In this document: in pieces, positions 31,720-40,684 of the stretch
Layout: each line of letters begins with the position of its first letter
Numbering within the stretch: the first letter of the stretch is position 1
NCBI RefSeq assembly: GCF_035492835.1
Contig: NZ_DATJIY010000181.1
Span: 1-64,000, forward strand
DNA: 64,000 nt
DNA from: Dinghuibacter sp035492835
GTDB lineage: Bacteria; Bacteroidota; Bacteroidia; Chitinophagales; Chitinophagaceae
Reading direction: 5' to 3'
Translations under genes and position numbers: made by a program
Notes under the pieces: model-generated
The model's database searches: none
What the model saw: only the letters and a program-made list of their open reading frames with translations
What the model was told of the DNA's origin: nothing

Positions 31720-33705
31720 ATGTTTACATCCCTGCCCAGGTATATGCGGTGGCTTCTCTTTACCGCCGTTGTGTTCCTGGTCGTTATGAGCCTCGCCAGG
31801 CTGTTGCTATACCTTACCTATACCTCCACACAGACCTTTGGCCATGTCCTGCCCGCCTTTTGGCTTGGGGTCCGGTATGACCTGCGGGACGTCGGTATAC
31901 TATCGGTTTTCCTCCTGTTGTTCGGATCGATCCCTGTTTTCCATCCCTACCGGGGCCGCTGGGGCAAAACCGCCTGGTTTGTCATCCTCTGGGTCGCGGC
32001 GGTGGTCCTGACGTTTGTCTACGCGTTCGACTTCCAGTACTACGACTATTTGTCACAGCGGCTGAACGCCAGCGTGCTCACGTATATGGGGGACGGGGAA
32101 ACCTCCCTCAGCATGATCTGGGAAAGTTATCCCGTGATAAAGATATTCCTCACCATCGTCGGCGTAGTACTGATACTCATGGTCGTCCTCCGTTGGGGTT
32201 ACCGGGTGATCGGCCGAAGCGAGGTTCGCACCTCACGCGCCGCCCGGTGGATCTGGGGCGTGGTTATATTTGTTTTGCTTGCGGGGGGTATCTTCGGTCA
32301 CATTGGGCAATACCCCCTGCGCTGGAGTGACGCCTTCTCCCTGGCCAGCGACCGTCAGGCGCAGCTGGCGCTGAATCCGTTCCAGAGTTTCTTCAGCTCG
32401 ATGAAATTCCGTTTCAAGAATTTCGACAAGGACGCGACCCGGAAATATTATCCGATGATGGCGGAGTACCTGGGGGTGGACCGTCCCGACAGTGTGGCGT
32501 TGAACTACACCCGCACGGTCGCCCCGCCTACGCCGCTCGCCGCTGTGGCGCGGCCTAACGTGATCCTGGTCATCTGCGAGAGCTTCAGCGGCTATAAAAG
32601 CTCGATGTGGGGCAATCCACTCAACACGACGCCCTTCTTCGACTCCCTGTGCGACAGGGGTGTTTTCTTCGATCATTGTTTTACGCCCCACTACGGCACG
32701 GCCCGGGGTGTATGGGCCACGGTGACGGGTACCCCCGACGTGGCGATCGACAATACCTCCAGCCGGAACCCGCAGGCGGTCGACCAGCACTCGATCCTCA
32801 ACGACCTGTCGGGTTACGAGAAGTACTATTTTATCGGGGGGAGCGCCAGCTGGGCGAACATCCGGGGCGTGCTCGAGAACAACCTCAAGGGCCTGCACCT
32901 CTACGAGGAGAGCGACTACAAGGCCCCCCGGCTCGACGTCTGGGGCGTCAGCGACAAAAACCTCTTCGTCGAGGCCACGGGCGTGCTGGCCAAACAGAAC
33001 AAGCCCTTTTTTGCCATCATCCAGACATCCGACAACCACCGGCCGTATACCATCCCCGCCGAAGACCGGAAGGACTTCAATGAGGTGGGCTACCCCGAGG
33101 ATACGCTGCGTAAATACGGTTTCCAGGAAAACGAGGAGCTCAACGCCTTCCGGTATACCGACTTTTGCTACCGCCGCTTTATCGAAACCGCACAGGGCGC
33201 GCCCTGGTTCCGCAATACCGTCTTCGTATTTATCGGGGACCACGGCATACGCGGGGACGCCGGGGATATGCTGCCCCGGGCCTGGACGGACGAAGCGCTG
33301 ACCTGTTTTCATGTGCCCCTGCTGTTCTATGCGCCGGGTTTGCTGGGCCCCGCCCGGCACACCATGAACTGCTCGCAGGTGGACGTGCTGCCCTCGATCG
33401 CGGGTCTGCTGCACGCTCCGCATACCAATACCACCCTGGGCCGGGACCTCTTCCACCCGCGCGACACGACGTCCGACGTCTCGTTCATCATGGACCACGA
33501 CGCCAAGGAGATCGGCGTCGTGCTCGACGGGTATTACTATGTCCGTCAGATCACCGGCGGCAAGGAGCGGTTTGTGTCGATCCGCGACAACGCGGTCCCC
33601 GCCGGGCCTGCCGCGGACAGCCTCGAGGGGCGGATGCGCCGGTTTACGGATGCCTTCTATGAGACGGCGCGGTACCTGCTGGTGAATAATCACAAGAAAC
33701 CCTGA
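31720..33705 (+). CDS. LtaS-like membrane sulfatase/phosphoglycerol transferase
   Basis: A 661-residue protein started at the ATG at 31720 (MFTSLPRYMRWLLF). Five hydrophobic segments fill about 1-215, then a periplasmic alkaline-phosphatase-fold domain begins near residue 283: RPNVILVICESFSGYKSSMWG (metal-binding Glu), HYGTARGVWATVTG (likely nucleophile Thr) and FVFIGDHGIRGDAG (metal-binding Asp-His). This is the layout of lipoteichoic acid synthase and of the phosphoglycerol or phosphoethanolamine transferases of Gram-negative bacteria; in this phylum the substrate is unknown. A promoter-like GAATTTTG lies about 55 bases upstream. Confidence 0.85.
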   Translation: MFTSLPRYMRWLLFTAVVFLVVMSLARLLLYLTYTSTQTFGHVLPAFWLGVRYDLRDVGILSVFLLLFGSIPVFHPYRGRWGKTAWFVILWVAAVVLTFVYAFDFQYYDYLSQRLNASVLTYMGDGETSLSMIWESYPVIKIFLTIVGVVLILMVVLRWGYRVIGRSEVRTSRAARWIWGVVIFVLLAGGIFGHIGQYPLRWSDAFSLASDRQAQLALNPFQSFFSSMKFRFKNFDKDATRKYYPMMAEYLGVDRPDSVALNYTRTVAPPTPLAAVARPNVILVICESFSGYKSSMWGNPLNTTPFFDSLCDRGVFFDHCFTPHYGTARGVWATVTGTPDVAIDNTSSRNPQAVDQHSILNDLSGYEKYYFIGGSASWANIRGVLENNLKGLHLYEESDYKAPRLDVWGVSDKNLFVEATGVLAKQNKPFFAIIQTSDNHRPYTIPAEDRKDFNEVGYPEDTLRKYGFQENEELNAFRYTDFCYRRFIETAQGAPWFRNTVFVFIGDHGIRGDAGDMLPRAWTDEALTCFHVPLLFYAPGLLGPARHTMNCSQVDVLPSIAGLLHAPHTNTTLGRDLFHPRDTTSDVSFIMDHDAKEIGVVLDGYYYVRQITGGKERFVSIRDNAVPAGPAADSLEGRMRRFTDAFYETARYLLVNNHKKP

Positions 33706-33775
33706 GCGGGGGCGTTAGGCGCCGCCGCCCCAGCGTTCAACGGCTGCCGTCGCCGCGGGATTTTCCCCGGGTTGC

Positions 33776-33806
33776 TTGCTTTGAATATAGAATTGTTTTA
33801 TATTTG
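33776..33806 (+). promoter_or_regulatory. Strong promoter in the gap before the methyltransferase
   Basis: TTG at 33776-33778, 20 bases of spacer, then TATATTTG at 33799-33806: a full Bacteroidota promoter facing right. No annotated plus-strand gene follows, which points to an RNA gene. Confidence 0.6.
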
Positions 33807-33812
33807 AACTAT

Positions 33813-34020
33813 TAAAATCCAACGATCCGGTCTCTAATGAATAAACCGCACCTTCTGGCCACAGGGCATCACGCCTGTCACCCCCTCGACAACATCGTAT
33901 TTTTTGGTAATTCGGGCCCGACCCGGAAGCCACGGCTTTTATAAATTCCGGCGCCGTAGACGGCGTCGCTTACTTACCCATTATGAACGGGCCCGGGTTT
34001 TCCCGGGCCCTATTGCTTTT
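33813..34020 (+). ncRNA. Candidate structured small RNA (about 200 nt)
   Basis: Starts after a complete promoter and ends in a perfect nine-pair hairpin (33989-34010) followed by TATTGCTTTT. Inside, several helices can be drawn: ACAGG/CCTGT (33862-33878 region), TTC-GGG/CCC-GAA (33911-33928 region) and GGCGCCGT/ACGGCGTC (33950-33967 region). The ends TAATG..TAA (33836 on) and TTA..CATTA (about 33971-33982) can pair and close the structure. Size and closed-rod shape recall 6S RNA, but I cannot confirm it. A 35-codon ORF (33837-33944, MNKPHLLATG...) lies within and is the main rival reading. Confidence 0.4.
33989..34020 (+). terminator. Terminator of the candidate small RNA
   Basis: GGGCCCGGG, loop TTTT, CCCGGGCCC (33989-34010), followed by TATTGCTTTT. 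It overlaps the stop codon of the convergent methyltransferase gene and could slow that transcript too, but no T-tract lies on the minus-strand side. Confidence 0.65.
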
Positions 34021-34750
34021 GCGCAACCATGATCAGCCGCGGGCTTTCATTCATCTTATAGGAGCCGAGCTGGTAATCGCCGAATACCTCCTTGACCTGC
34101 ATCCCCTGGAAGGCGAGCATCTCGGTGAAGTCGCCGAGGGTGAACTTGGCAATCCTTTCGCAGAACTCCAGCGGGCGGTCGAGCTTTTCGTCCTCGACCT
34201 CGATCTTTTTGAAGAAGTGGTTTTCGTCCATCCATTTGGTGATGTGGAAGGCCACGCCCTCCTCTTCGCGTTCCATCTTGTGCTGGAGGTTGTTCTCCCA
34301 GAAACGCACGTTCAGGTAGTCGATCACCAGCACGCCCGGTCCGCGGAGGGATTGCGCCATGCTGCGCATCGCGTTGTCGTGCTCGCGCCGGGTATCGAAA
34401 TAGCCAAAGCTGGTAAAGAAGTTGAACGCATAATCGAAGTACCGTATCCAGAACGGCATACGCATGTCGTGCTGATAAAAGTGGAGCCGGTCGTTCTCGT
34501 AAGCCTTGGCGTAAAAGATGCTGTTGGGGGAAAGGTCGATCCCCGTGACGTCATAGCCCAGGGACTGGAGATAGCGCGCGTGACGGCCGCGGCCGCAGGC
34601 CACGTCGAGCATCCGCGCGTCGGGGGCGGGACGCAGGTTCGCCAGCAGGGCGTCGATGAAGTCGGCAGCTTCCTGCTCGTTACGACCAGCGTATAGCAGG
34701 TGGTAATAGGGTGAATTGAACCAGTCCTTAAACCAGGGTCGTTGGGCCAT
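34010..34750 (-). CDS. Class I SAM-dependent methyltransferase
   Basis: A 246-residue Rossmann-fold methyltransferase. Motif I is MLDVACGRGRHARYL (about 46-60), followed by GYDVTGIDLSPNSI with the acidic residue that binds the ribose of SAM, and FDYAFNFFTSFGYFD as the motif IV region. The N-terminal WFKDWFNSPYYHLLYAGR is shared by a set of Bacteroidota methyltransferases of unknown substrate. No neighbouring pathway gives a clue. It lies 30 bases downstream of the GH63 gene on the same strand, so the two are probably cotranscribed. Confidence 0.8.
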   Translation of the reverse strand: MAQRPWFKDWFNSPYYHLLYAGRNEQEAADFIDALLANLRPAPDARMLDVACGRGRHARYLQSLGYDVTGIDLSPNSIFYAKAYENDRLHFYQHDMRMPFWIRYFDYAFNFFTSFGYFDTRREHDNAMRSMAQSLRGPGVLVIDYLNVRFWENNLQHKMEREEEGVAFHITKWMDENHFFKKIEVEDEKLDRPLEFCERIAKFTLGDFTEMLAFQGMQVKEVFGDYQLGSYKMNESPRLIMVAQKQ

Positions 34751-34780
34751 CGCAGAGGCAAATTTTTCGGGTAAAGATAA

Positions 34781-37567
34781 TCAATTCGGTTGCGCCGGTG
34801 CCGCCGGTTGCGTCGCTTGTATCGCTTCCGCCGTTTGTGCCGGCGCTGGCGTCTTGTTCTCGTTCGGGATGGCCTGTGGAGCCGGTCCGGCGGGTGGCGC
34901 CATATTGGCCGCCTGCGCCTGGTTGGTCACCGGCACGAGGTCGTCGACGTTGGCGGGTTTGGGCCAGCGGGGTTGGATGACCTTCGCGATCATGCCCGTC
35001 CAGCCGGTCTGGTGCGAGGCGCCGAGCCCCATCCCGTTATCCCCGTTGAAGTATTCGTGGAACAGGACGTAGTCCCGGAAATGCGGGTCGGTCTGGCACT
35101 TTTCGCGCGTACCGTACACCGTCCGCCGCCCCTCCGCGTCGCGTTTGAAGATCGCGACCAGCCGGCAGCGGAGAAAATCCGCGATCTCGTGCAGGTTGAG
35201 GAATTTACCCGAACCGGTGGGGCATTCCAGCGTCATCCCATCCCCATAATAGTAGTGGTACCGAGAGAGCGCTTCGATCAGCAGCGTGTTGATGGGCATC
35301 CAGATCGGGCCCCGCCAGTTGGAGTTCCCCCCGAAGAGTGAGCTGTCGCTTTCGGCGGGCAGGTATTTGACTTCCAGGATCTGTCCGTCCACCGGGAACT
35401 GGTAGGGATGTTGCAGGTGATACTTGGAGACCGAGCGGATACCGTAGGGGCTCAGGAACTCGGACTCGTCCAGCATTTTTTGAAGGACCGCCTTCATCCG
35501 GTGGGCACGCACCAGCCCCAGGAGGCGTTTTTCGTTGTCCCCCCGCTCGTTGAACCGGGTGACCAGACTGGCCAGGTCCGGGCGGTTTTCCAGGAACCAT
35601 GTCATCCGGGCCTGGAACTCGGGTTGCTGCTTAAGCAGCTTGTCGTCGATCACCTCGACCGCCAGGAGCGGGATCAACCCCACCAGGCTGCGGATCTTGA
35701 GGCGTTTGGAGGTGCCATCCCTGGCGCGGATCTGGTCGTAGAAGAACTGGTCCTCGTCGTCCCAAAGCCCCTGGCTCTTATCCCCCAGGGAATCCAGCGC
35801 GGCGCCGATGTACAGGAAGTGCGCGAAGAATTTATTGGCCATCTCCACGTACGTCTTGTTGGCTTTGGAGAGCTCCAGTGAAATCCGGAGCATGTTCAGG
35901 CAATACATGGCCATCCAGGACGTGCCGTCGGCCTGTTCCACGAGCTGACCTTCGGGCAGCACGATATCCCGGTCGAAAACGCCGATATTGTCCAGGCCGA
36001 GGAAGCCGCCTTCAAAGATGTTGTTCCCTTCGGCATCCTTACGGTTTACCCACCAGGTAAAGTTGATGAGGAGCTTGTGGAATAATTTTTCCAGAAAAAC
36101 GAGATCCCCCCTGCCGCCGTTCTGCTTGGCGTCGATCTGGTACACCCGCCAGACCGCATAGGCGTGTACGGGCGGGTTGGCGTCGCTGAAGTTCCATTCG
36201 TAGGCGGGGAGCTGGCCGTTGGGGTGCATAAACCATTCCCGGGTCAGGCTGTAGAGCTGGTTTTTGGCGAAGGCCGGGTCGAGCAGGGTAAACGTGATGG
36301 CGTGGAAGGCCAGGTCCCAGGCGGCAAACCAGGGGTATTCCCATTTGTCCGGCATAGATATGATGTGCACCGCCTTGACGTGCTTCCAATTGCTGTTCCG
36401 GCCTTTTTTACGGGCGGCCGGAGGCGCCGGTTGTGCGGGGTCCCCGTCGAGCCAATGCTGGACGTTGTAATAGTAGAATTGTTTGTTCCACAGCATGCCC
36501 GCCAGCGCCTGGCGGTAGATCAGGCGTTCGTCCCCCGCCTCGATATCGTATTCCAGGTCCTGGTAGAACCGGTCGGCCTCCGCGATGCGTTGGGTCATCA
36601 GGTCGTCAAAACCCTTGAAGGGCTGGGCCATGTCCGCCTTGGCCAGCCGCAGCCGGATGGTCACCGACTGGCCGCCGCCCACGGTAAAGGCATAGGAAGC
36701 GGCCGCTTTGGTACCCTGGCGGCCGGGGTTGACCGTGGCCTGTCCCGTGACGATATGGTCGTTGATGCCGTCCTTGGGATAGGGGTGGTGGTCGTCGTAG
36801 CCAAACAACCGGCGGGCGTTGGTTTCGTTTTCGCAAAAAAGCCATTCCGCGGGGTTTTCCGCGTAGAGGTAGTATCCCTGCAGGTCCCGGTGCTTTACCG
36901 ACAGCCGTCCGGGACCGTCGGGTTCCAGTACCGGCTTATAAGCGTCATAGCCCCAGTTCCAGGTATTGCGGTACCAGGCCGTGGGCAGCAACCGGATGGG
37001 CGCCGGCAGGGTGCCGCGGTTCTCGACGCGGATACGCAGGAGCACGTCTTCGGGGCCGCCCTTGGCGTATTCGACAAATACATCGAAATACTCGTCCTTG
37101 TCGAAGATGCCGGTATCCAGGATTTCGAATTCGGGGTCCAGACGCGTCCGCGCGGCGTTCTCCCGCCGCAACCGTTCGTAGGGGTAGGTCGCCTGGGGAT
37201 ACTTGTAGAGCATCTTCATATAGGAATGCGTGGGCGTCCCGTCGAGGTAGTAGTAGAGCTCCTTGACGTCCTCCCCGTGGTTACCTTCCTTGTTGGACAA
37301 GCCAAAAAACACCTCCTTTAGGATGGGATCCTTTTCGTTCCACAGCGCCAGCGACAGGCACAGCAGCTGCTGGTCGTCGCAGAAGCCCGCGATACCCTCC
37401 TCTCCCCATCGGTAGGTTTTGCTCCTGGACATGTCGTGCGTGGTGTACGACCAGGCGTCCCCGCCCTCGCTGTAGTCTTCCCGTACCGTGCCCCATTGCC
37501 GGTCGGATACGTAGGGGCCCCATTTTTTCCAGGCTGGGTCTTCCAGCCGCTGTTGCTCTTCGTTCAT
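34781..37567 (-). CDS. Glycoside hydrolase family 63-like (alpha/alpha)6 enzyme
   Basis: A 928-residue protein started at the ATG at 37567 (MNEEQQRLEDPAWKKWGPYVSDRQWGTVRE); the open frame extends further but lacks family features. The architecture fits bacterial GH63 and mannosylglycerate-hydrolase-like enzymes: an N-terminal beta-rich part (about 80-330) and an (alpha/alpha)6 barrel, with PWFAAWDLAFHAITFTLLDP, PAYEWNFSDANPPVHAYAVW and SNWRGPIWMPINTLLIEAL as strong motifs. There is no signal peptide, so it is cytoplasmic. The last 60 residues are Pro/Ala/Gln rich and likely disordered. Substrate is probably an alpha-glucoside or mannoside. Confidence 0.75.
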   Translation of the reverse strand: MNEEQQRLEDPAWKKWGPYVSDRQWGTVREDYSEGGDAWSYTTHDMSRSKTYRWGEEGIAGFCDDQQLLCLSLALWNEKDPILKEVFFGLSNKEGNHGEDVKELYYYLDGTPTHSYMKMLYKYPQATYPYERLRRENAARTRLDPEFEILDTGIFDKDEYFDVFVEYAKGGPEDVLLRIRVENRGTLPAPIRLLPTAWYRNTWNWGYDAYKPVLEPDGPGRLSVKHRDLQGYYLYAENPAEWLFCENETNARRLFGYDDHHPYPKDGINDHIVTGQATVNPGRQGTKAAASYAFTVGGGQSVTIRLRLAKADMAQPFKGFDDLMTQRIAEADRFYQDLEYDIEAGDERLIYRQALAGMLWNKQFYYYNVQHWLDGDPAQPAPPAARKKGRNSNWKHVKAVHIISMPDKWEYPWFAAWDLAFHAITFTLLDPAFAKNQLYSLTREWFMHPNGQLPAYEWNFSDANPPVHAYAVWRVYQIDAKQNGGRGDLVFLEKLFHKLLINFTWWVNRKDAEGNNIFEGGFLGLDNIGVFDRDIVLPEGQLVEQADGTSWMAMYCLNMLRISLELSKANKTYVEMANKFFAHFLYIGAALDSLGDKSQGLWDDEDQFFYDQIRARDGTSKRLKIRSLVGLIPLLAVEVIDDKLLKQQPEFQARMTWFLENRPDLASLVTRFNERGDNEKRLLGLVRAHRMKAVLQKMLDESEFLSPYGIRSVSKYHLQHPYQFPVDGQILEVKYLPAESDSSLFGGNSNWRGPIWMPINTLLIEALSRYHYYYGDGMTLECPTGSGKFLNLHEIADFLRCRLVAIFKRDAEGRRTVYGTREKCQTDPHFRDYVLFHEYFNGDNGMGLGASHQTGWTGMIAKVIQPRWPKPANVDDLVPVTNQAQAANMAPPAGPAPQAIPNENKTPAPAQTAEAIQATQPAAPAQPN

Positions 37568-37608
37568 CGCTCTTCTATTTTGCACGCGCGCCGCGCACCG
37601 CGGGGCGT

Positions 37609-38418
37609 TTAACCGTTCGTTGAAAATCCTGGGAACAGCGTCATGCCGCCGTCCACAAACAACGTTACTCCGTTCACATAGTCGCTGTCGTCGCTCGCCA
37701 GCCAAACCGCGGCCGCGCCGATGTCCTCGACCACGCCGACGCGTCCGTATGGGATGAGCTCCTCGAGCTTGGCTTCGGCCTCGGGGGTCGCCCAGGCCGC
37801 GTGGTTGATCGGGGTTTTGATGGCGCCCGGTCCGATGGCGTTGATCCGGATCTTTTTGGGCGCGAATTCCTGGGAGATGGTCTGCATCAGCATATGGATG
37901 CCACCCTTGCTGGCGGCGTAGTTGGCGTGGCCGGCCCAGGGTATGATCTCGTGTACGCTGCTCATGCAGATGATCTTACCCAGGGCGCGGGATTTTTCGG
38001 GTTGCATGCCCCGGCGCAGGAACTCCCGGACCGCTTCGCGGGCGCACAGGAACTGCCCGGTGAGGTTGACGCCGATCACGGTATTCCATTGGTCCAGGGT
38101 CATTTCGGTAAAGGCCGAGTCGCGTTGCAGACCGGCGTTGTTGACAAGTATGTCCACGGTCCCATAGGCGCTCACCACGTCCTTGAACATCCGGACGACC
38201 TCGTCCTCTTTGCTGACATCGGCCTGACAGGTCATGCCCTTGCCCCCGGCGGCGGTGATGTCGGCCAGGATGGCCTCTGCGGCGGGTCTGGTGGCGTCCA
38301 CGGGGTAGTTGAGGACGACGGTGGCGCCGCTGGCGGCCATGGCTTTGGCCACGCCGGCGCCGATGCCGCTGCTGGCGCCGGTAATGAGAGCGACCTGTCG
38401 GGAGAGTTTTTGTTCCAT
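37609..38418 (-). CDS. Short-chain dehydrogenase (glucose 1-dehydrogenase-like)
   Basis: A 269-residue NAD(P)-dependent SDR, started at the ATG at 38418 (MEQKLSRQVALITG). Seen: the coenzyme loop TGASSGIG (about 14-21), NNAG at about 96-99, the catalytic Ser in CMSSVHE and Tyr-x3-Lys in YAASKGG, and the C-terminal VNGVTLFVDGGMTLFPGF. The sequence most recalls glucose 1-dehydrogenases, but SDR substrates are hard to read. It lies upstream of the GH63 gene on the same strand (41-base gap), which would fit a sugar role. It is divergent from the ABC-F gene. Confidence 0.8.
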   Translation of the reverse strand: MEQKLSRQVALITGASSGIGAGVAKAMAASGATVVLNYPVDATRPAAEAILADITAAGGKGMTCQADVSKEDEVVRMFKDVVSAYGTVDILVNNAGLQRDSAFTEMTLDQWNTVIGVNLTGQFLCAREAVREFLRRGMQPEKSRALGKIICMSSVHEIIPWAGHANYAASKGGIHMLMQTISQEFAPKKIRINAIGPGAIKTPINHAAWATPEAEAKLEELIPYGRVGVVEDIGAAAVWLASDDSDYVNGVTLFVDGGMTLFPGFSTNG

Positions 38419-38458
38419 GCGGTAGGTGTTAAGGTCCCCTAAGTTCGGCAAAACATTT

Positions 38459-38466
38459 ATCTTTGC
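38459..38466 (+). promoter_or_regulatory. ABC-F gene -7 element
   Basis: TATCTTTG followed by C, 21 bases before the ATG at 38488, in the 69-base gap shared with the divergent SDR gene. Confidence 0.55.
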
Positions 38467-38487
38467 GCCCGTTATACGGAGTTTTAC

Positions 38488-40116
38488 ATGATCGCAGTAA
38501 ATAATATAACCCTAGCCTACGGGAAACGGGTATTGTTCGACGAAGTTAACCTCAAGTTTACCAAGGGGAATTGCTACGGCGTGATCGGCGCGAACGGGGC
38601 AGGGAAGAGTACTTTTTTGAAAATTTTAAGTGGGGAGATCGATCCCAACAAGGGAACCGTGGACATTACCCCCGGGGAACGCATGGCCGTCCTCAAGCAA
38701 AACCACTTTGAATTCGACCAGAATACCGTCCTGGAGACCGTCCTGATCGGCTATAAGAAGCTGTGGGAGGTCATGAAGGAGCGCGAAGCCATATACGCCA
38801 AGGACGACTTCACCGAAGCCGATGGCATGCGCGCGGGTGAGCTGGAAGGCGAGTTCGGCGAAATGGGCGGCTATACCGCCGACAGCGACGCCGGCACCCT
38901 GCTGGGGGAAGTGGGCGTCGCCGAGGAGTTCCACCAGACGCTGATGAAGGACCTGCCCGGTAACCTCAAGCTCCGCGTCCTGCTGGCCCAGGCGCTGTAC
39001 GGCAACCCGGACATCCTGCTCCTGGACGAACCGACCAACGACCTGGACGTCACCACCATATCCTGGCTGGAAAACTTCCTGGCGGACTACGAGAACATCG
39101 TCATCGTCGTCAGCCACGACCGTCACTTCCTGGACGCGGTGTGTACACACTCGGTGGATGTCGACCGCCAAAAGATCAAGATATACACCGGTAACTACAC
39201 CTTCTGGTACGAAAGCTCGCAACTGGCCGCGCGTCAGTTGTCCGACAAGAATAAAAAGACCGAGGAAAAGCGCAGGGACCTCATGGACTTTATCGCCCGA
39301 TTCAGCGCCAACGCCTCGAAGTCCAAGCAAGCCACCTCCCGGAAAAAAGCCCTGGAAAAGCTGGTCATCGAGGACATCCAGCCCTCCACGCGCAAATACC
39401 CTGGCATCATCTTCAAACAGGACCGGGAAGTGGGCAACCAGATACTCAACGTCAACGGCTTGTCCAAACGGGCTGAAGAAGGGACGCTCCTCTTTTCCAA
39501 CGTTACTTTCTCCACGTCCAAGAGCGATAAGATCGCCTTTCTTTCCCGCGACCACCGGGCGCTCACCAGTTTTTTCGACATCATCAACGGGGACGCCAAG
39601 GCCGATGCCGGCGCCCTGGAATGGGGCACGACCATTACGAAGGCCTACCTCCCCAACGACAACAGCCCTTTCTTCAAAAACAACCTTCCGCTCCTGGACT
39701 GGCTTCGTCAGTTCGTACCAGCCAGCTTTACCGACGTGGACGAAGACTTCCTCCGCGGCTTCTTCGGCAAGATGCTGTTTAGCGGGGACGAGGTGCGCAA
39801 AACGACCGGGGTGCTTAGCGGGGGAGAAAAGGTCCGCTGCATGATCAGCCGGATGATGCTGCAGAACCCGAACGTCGTGATCCTGGACGAGCCCACCAAC
39901 CACCTCGACCTGGAAAGCATCACCGCCTTCAACGACTCGATGATGGACTTCAAGGGCGTGGTGCTCTTCACCACCCATGACCACCAGTTCATGCAAACCG
40001 TGGCCAACCGGATCATCGAGATAACCCCCAAGGGGATCATCGATCGCCTGATGACGTATGACGAGTATCTCGAGGACGCGCGGGTCAAGACGCTCCGCGA
40101 GGAGCTCTACGCCTAG
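38488..40116 (+). CDS. ABC-F family ATPase, YbiT-like, with one degenerate ATP site
   Basis: A 542-residue soluble protein with two ABC domains and no membrane part, so a ribosome-associated ABC-F factor is expected. NBD1 has an intact Walker A (GANGAGKST, 34-42) and Walker B (ILLLDE, 175-180), but its signature reads LPGNLKLRV (155-163). NBD2 has an intact signature (LSGGE, 442-446) and Walker B (VVILDE), but the Walker A place reads LSRDHRALTS (351-360), with no GxxGxGKS/T. One composite ATP site is therefore whole and the other is lost on both sides. The interdomain linker (about 245-300) is rich in Lys and Arg. Confidence 0.85.
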   Translation: MIAVNNITLAYGKRVLFDEVNLKFTKGNCYGVIGANGAGKSTFLKILSGEIDPNKGTVDITPGERMAVLKQNHFEFDQNTVLETVLIGYKKLWEVMKEREAIYAKDDFTEADGMRAGELEGEFGEMGGYTADSDAGTLLGEVGVAEEFHQTLMKDLPGNLKLRVLLAQALYGNPDILLLDEPTNDLDVTTISWLENFLADYENIVIVVSHDRHFLDAVCTHSVDVDRQKIKIYTGNYTFWYESSQLAARQLSDKNKKTEEKRRDLMDFIARFSANASKSKQATSRKKALEKLVIEDIQPSTRKYPGIIFKQDREVGNQILNVNGLSKRAEEGTLLFSNVTFSTSKSDKIAFLSRDHRALTSFFDIINGDAKADAGALEWGTTITKAYLPNDNSPFFKNNLPLLDWLRQFVPASFTDVDEDFLRGFFGKMLFSGDEVRKTTGVLSGGEKVRCMISRMMLQNPNVVILDEPTNHLDLESITAFNDSMMDFKGVVLFTTHDHQFMQTVANRIIEITPKGIIDRLMTYDEYLEDARVKTLREELYA

Positions 40117-40176
40117 GGCTAGCCCTCAGCACAATAAGCTGCGACCCAGGGTCGTTTTAGGGTAAATCCCCAGAAC

Positions 40177-40665
40177 ATGAAGAGAACTGTTTTGGCGGCT
40201 GCCCTCGTGGCAGCCCTTGGCTTTGCCTTACCCGCAAAAGCCCAAACGACGGAGTCGTCATACCAGAACGCCATAGGCGTAGTCTTTGGCTGGTGGGTGG
40301 GCGGCGCCCTGTCTCTCAAACACTTCATCAAGGACAATACGGCGATCGAGGCCAGGGTCAGCTTTTACCAGTACGGGGGTGAGGCGGCCGGGCTCTACGA
40401 ATATTACGGGGACTTTCCGAACGTCCAGAACTTGAGGTGGTACGCGGGGGCCGGCGGGCACTTCGGGGTCTATAACCACGAGTGGTCCAAGGAGTATTCC
40501 GGACGTCAGGACGGCGCCTACCTGGGGCCCGATGGTGTCCTCGGGCTGGATTATACATTCGACGGGGCGCCGATCGACCTCAGTTTTGATATACAGCCCC
40601 GGTTTGATTTTCCGGGAGCATATTTTAACGTTTGGGGAGGATTGGGTGTGCGATTCGCGTTCTGA
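40177..40665 (+). CDS. Small outer-membrane beta-barrel-like protein
   Basis: A 162-residue protein with a clear signal peptide (cleavage after PAKAQ). The mature part has alternating short strands rich in Gly, Tyr and Phe (GVVFGWWVGGALSLKHF, YAGAGGHFGVY, VWGGLGVRFAF) and ends in Phe, as expected for a small eight-stranded barrel of the OmpW/OmpA-like type. No specific family is recognised. It lies 60 bases after the ABC-F gene and 19 bases before the GtrA gene on the same strand. Confidence 0.6.
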   Translation: MKRTVLAAALVAALGFALPAKAQTTESSYQNAIGVVFGWWVGGALSLKHFIKDNTAIEARVSFYQYGGEAAGLYEYYGDFPNVQNLRWYAGAGGHFGVYNHEWSKEYSGRQDGAYLGPDGVLGLDYTFDGAPIDLSFDIQPRFDFPGAYFNVWGGLGVRFAF

Positions 40666-40684
40666 GCCTTATTTTCGCGGATAC

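Noticed and set aside
33837..33944. 35-codon ORF MNKPHLLATG... as a protein gene
   Set aside because: Not excluded, but bounded promoter and terminator with several internal helices fit an RNA gene better; composition is not protein-like.
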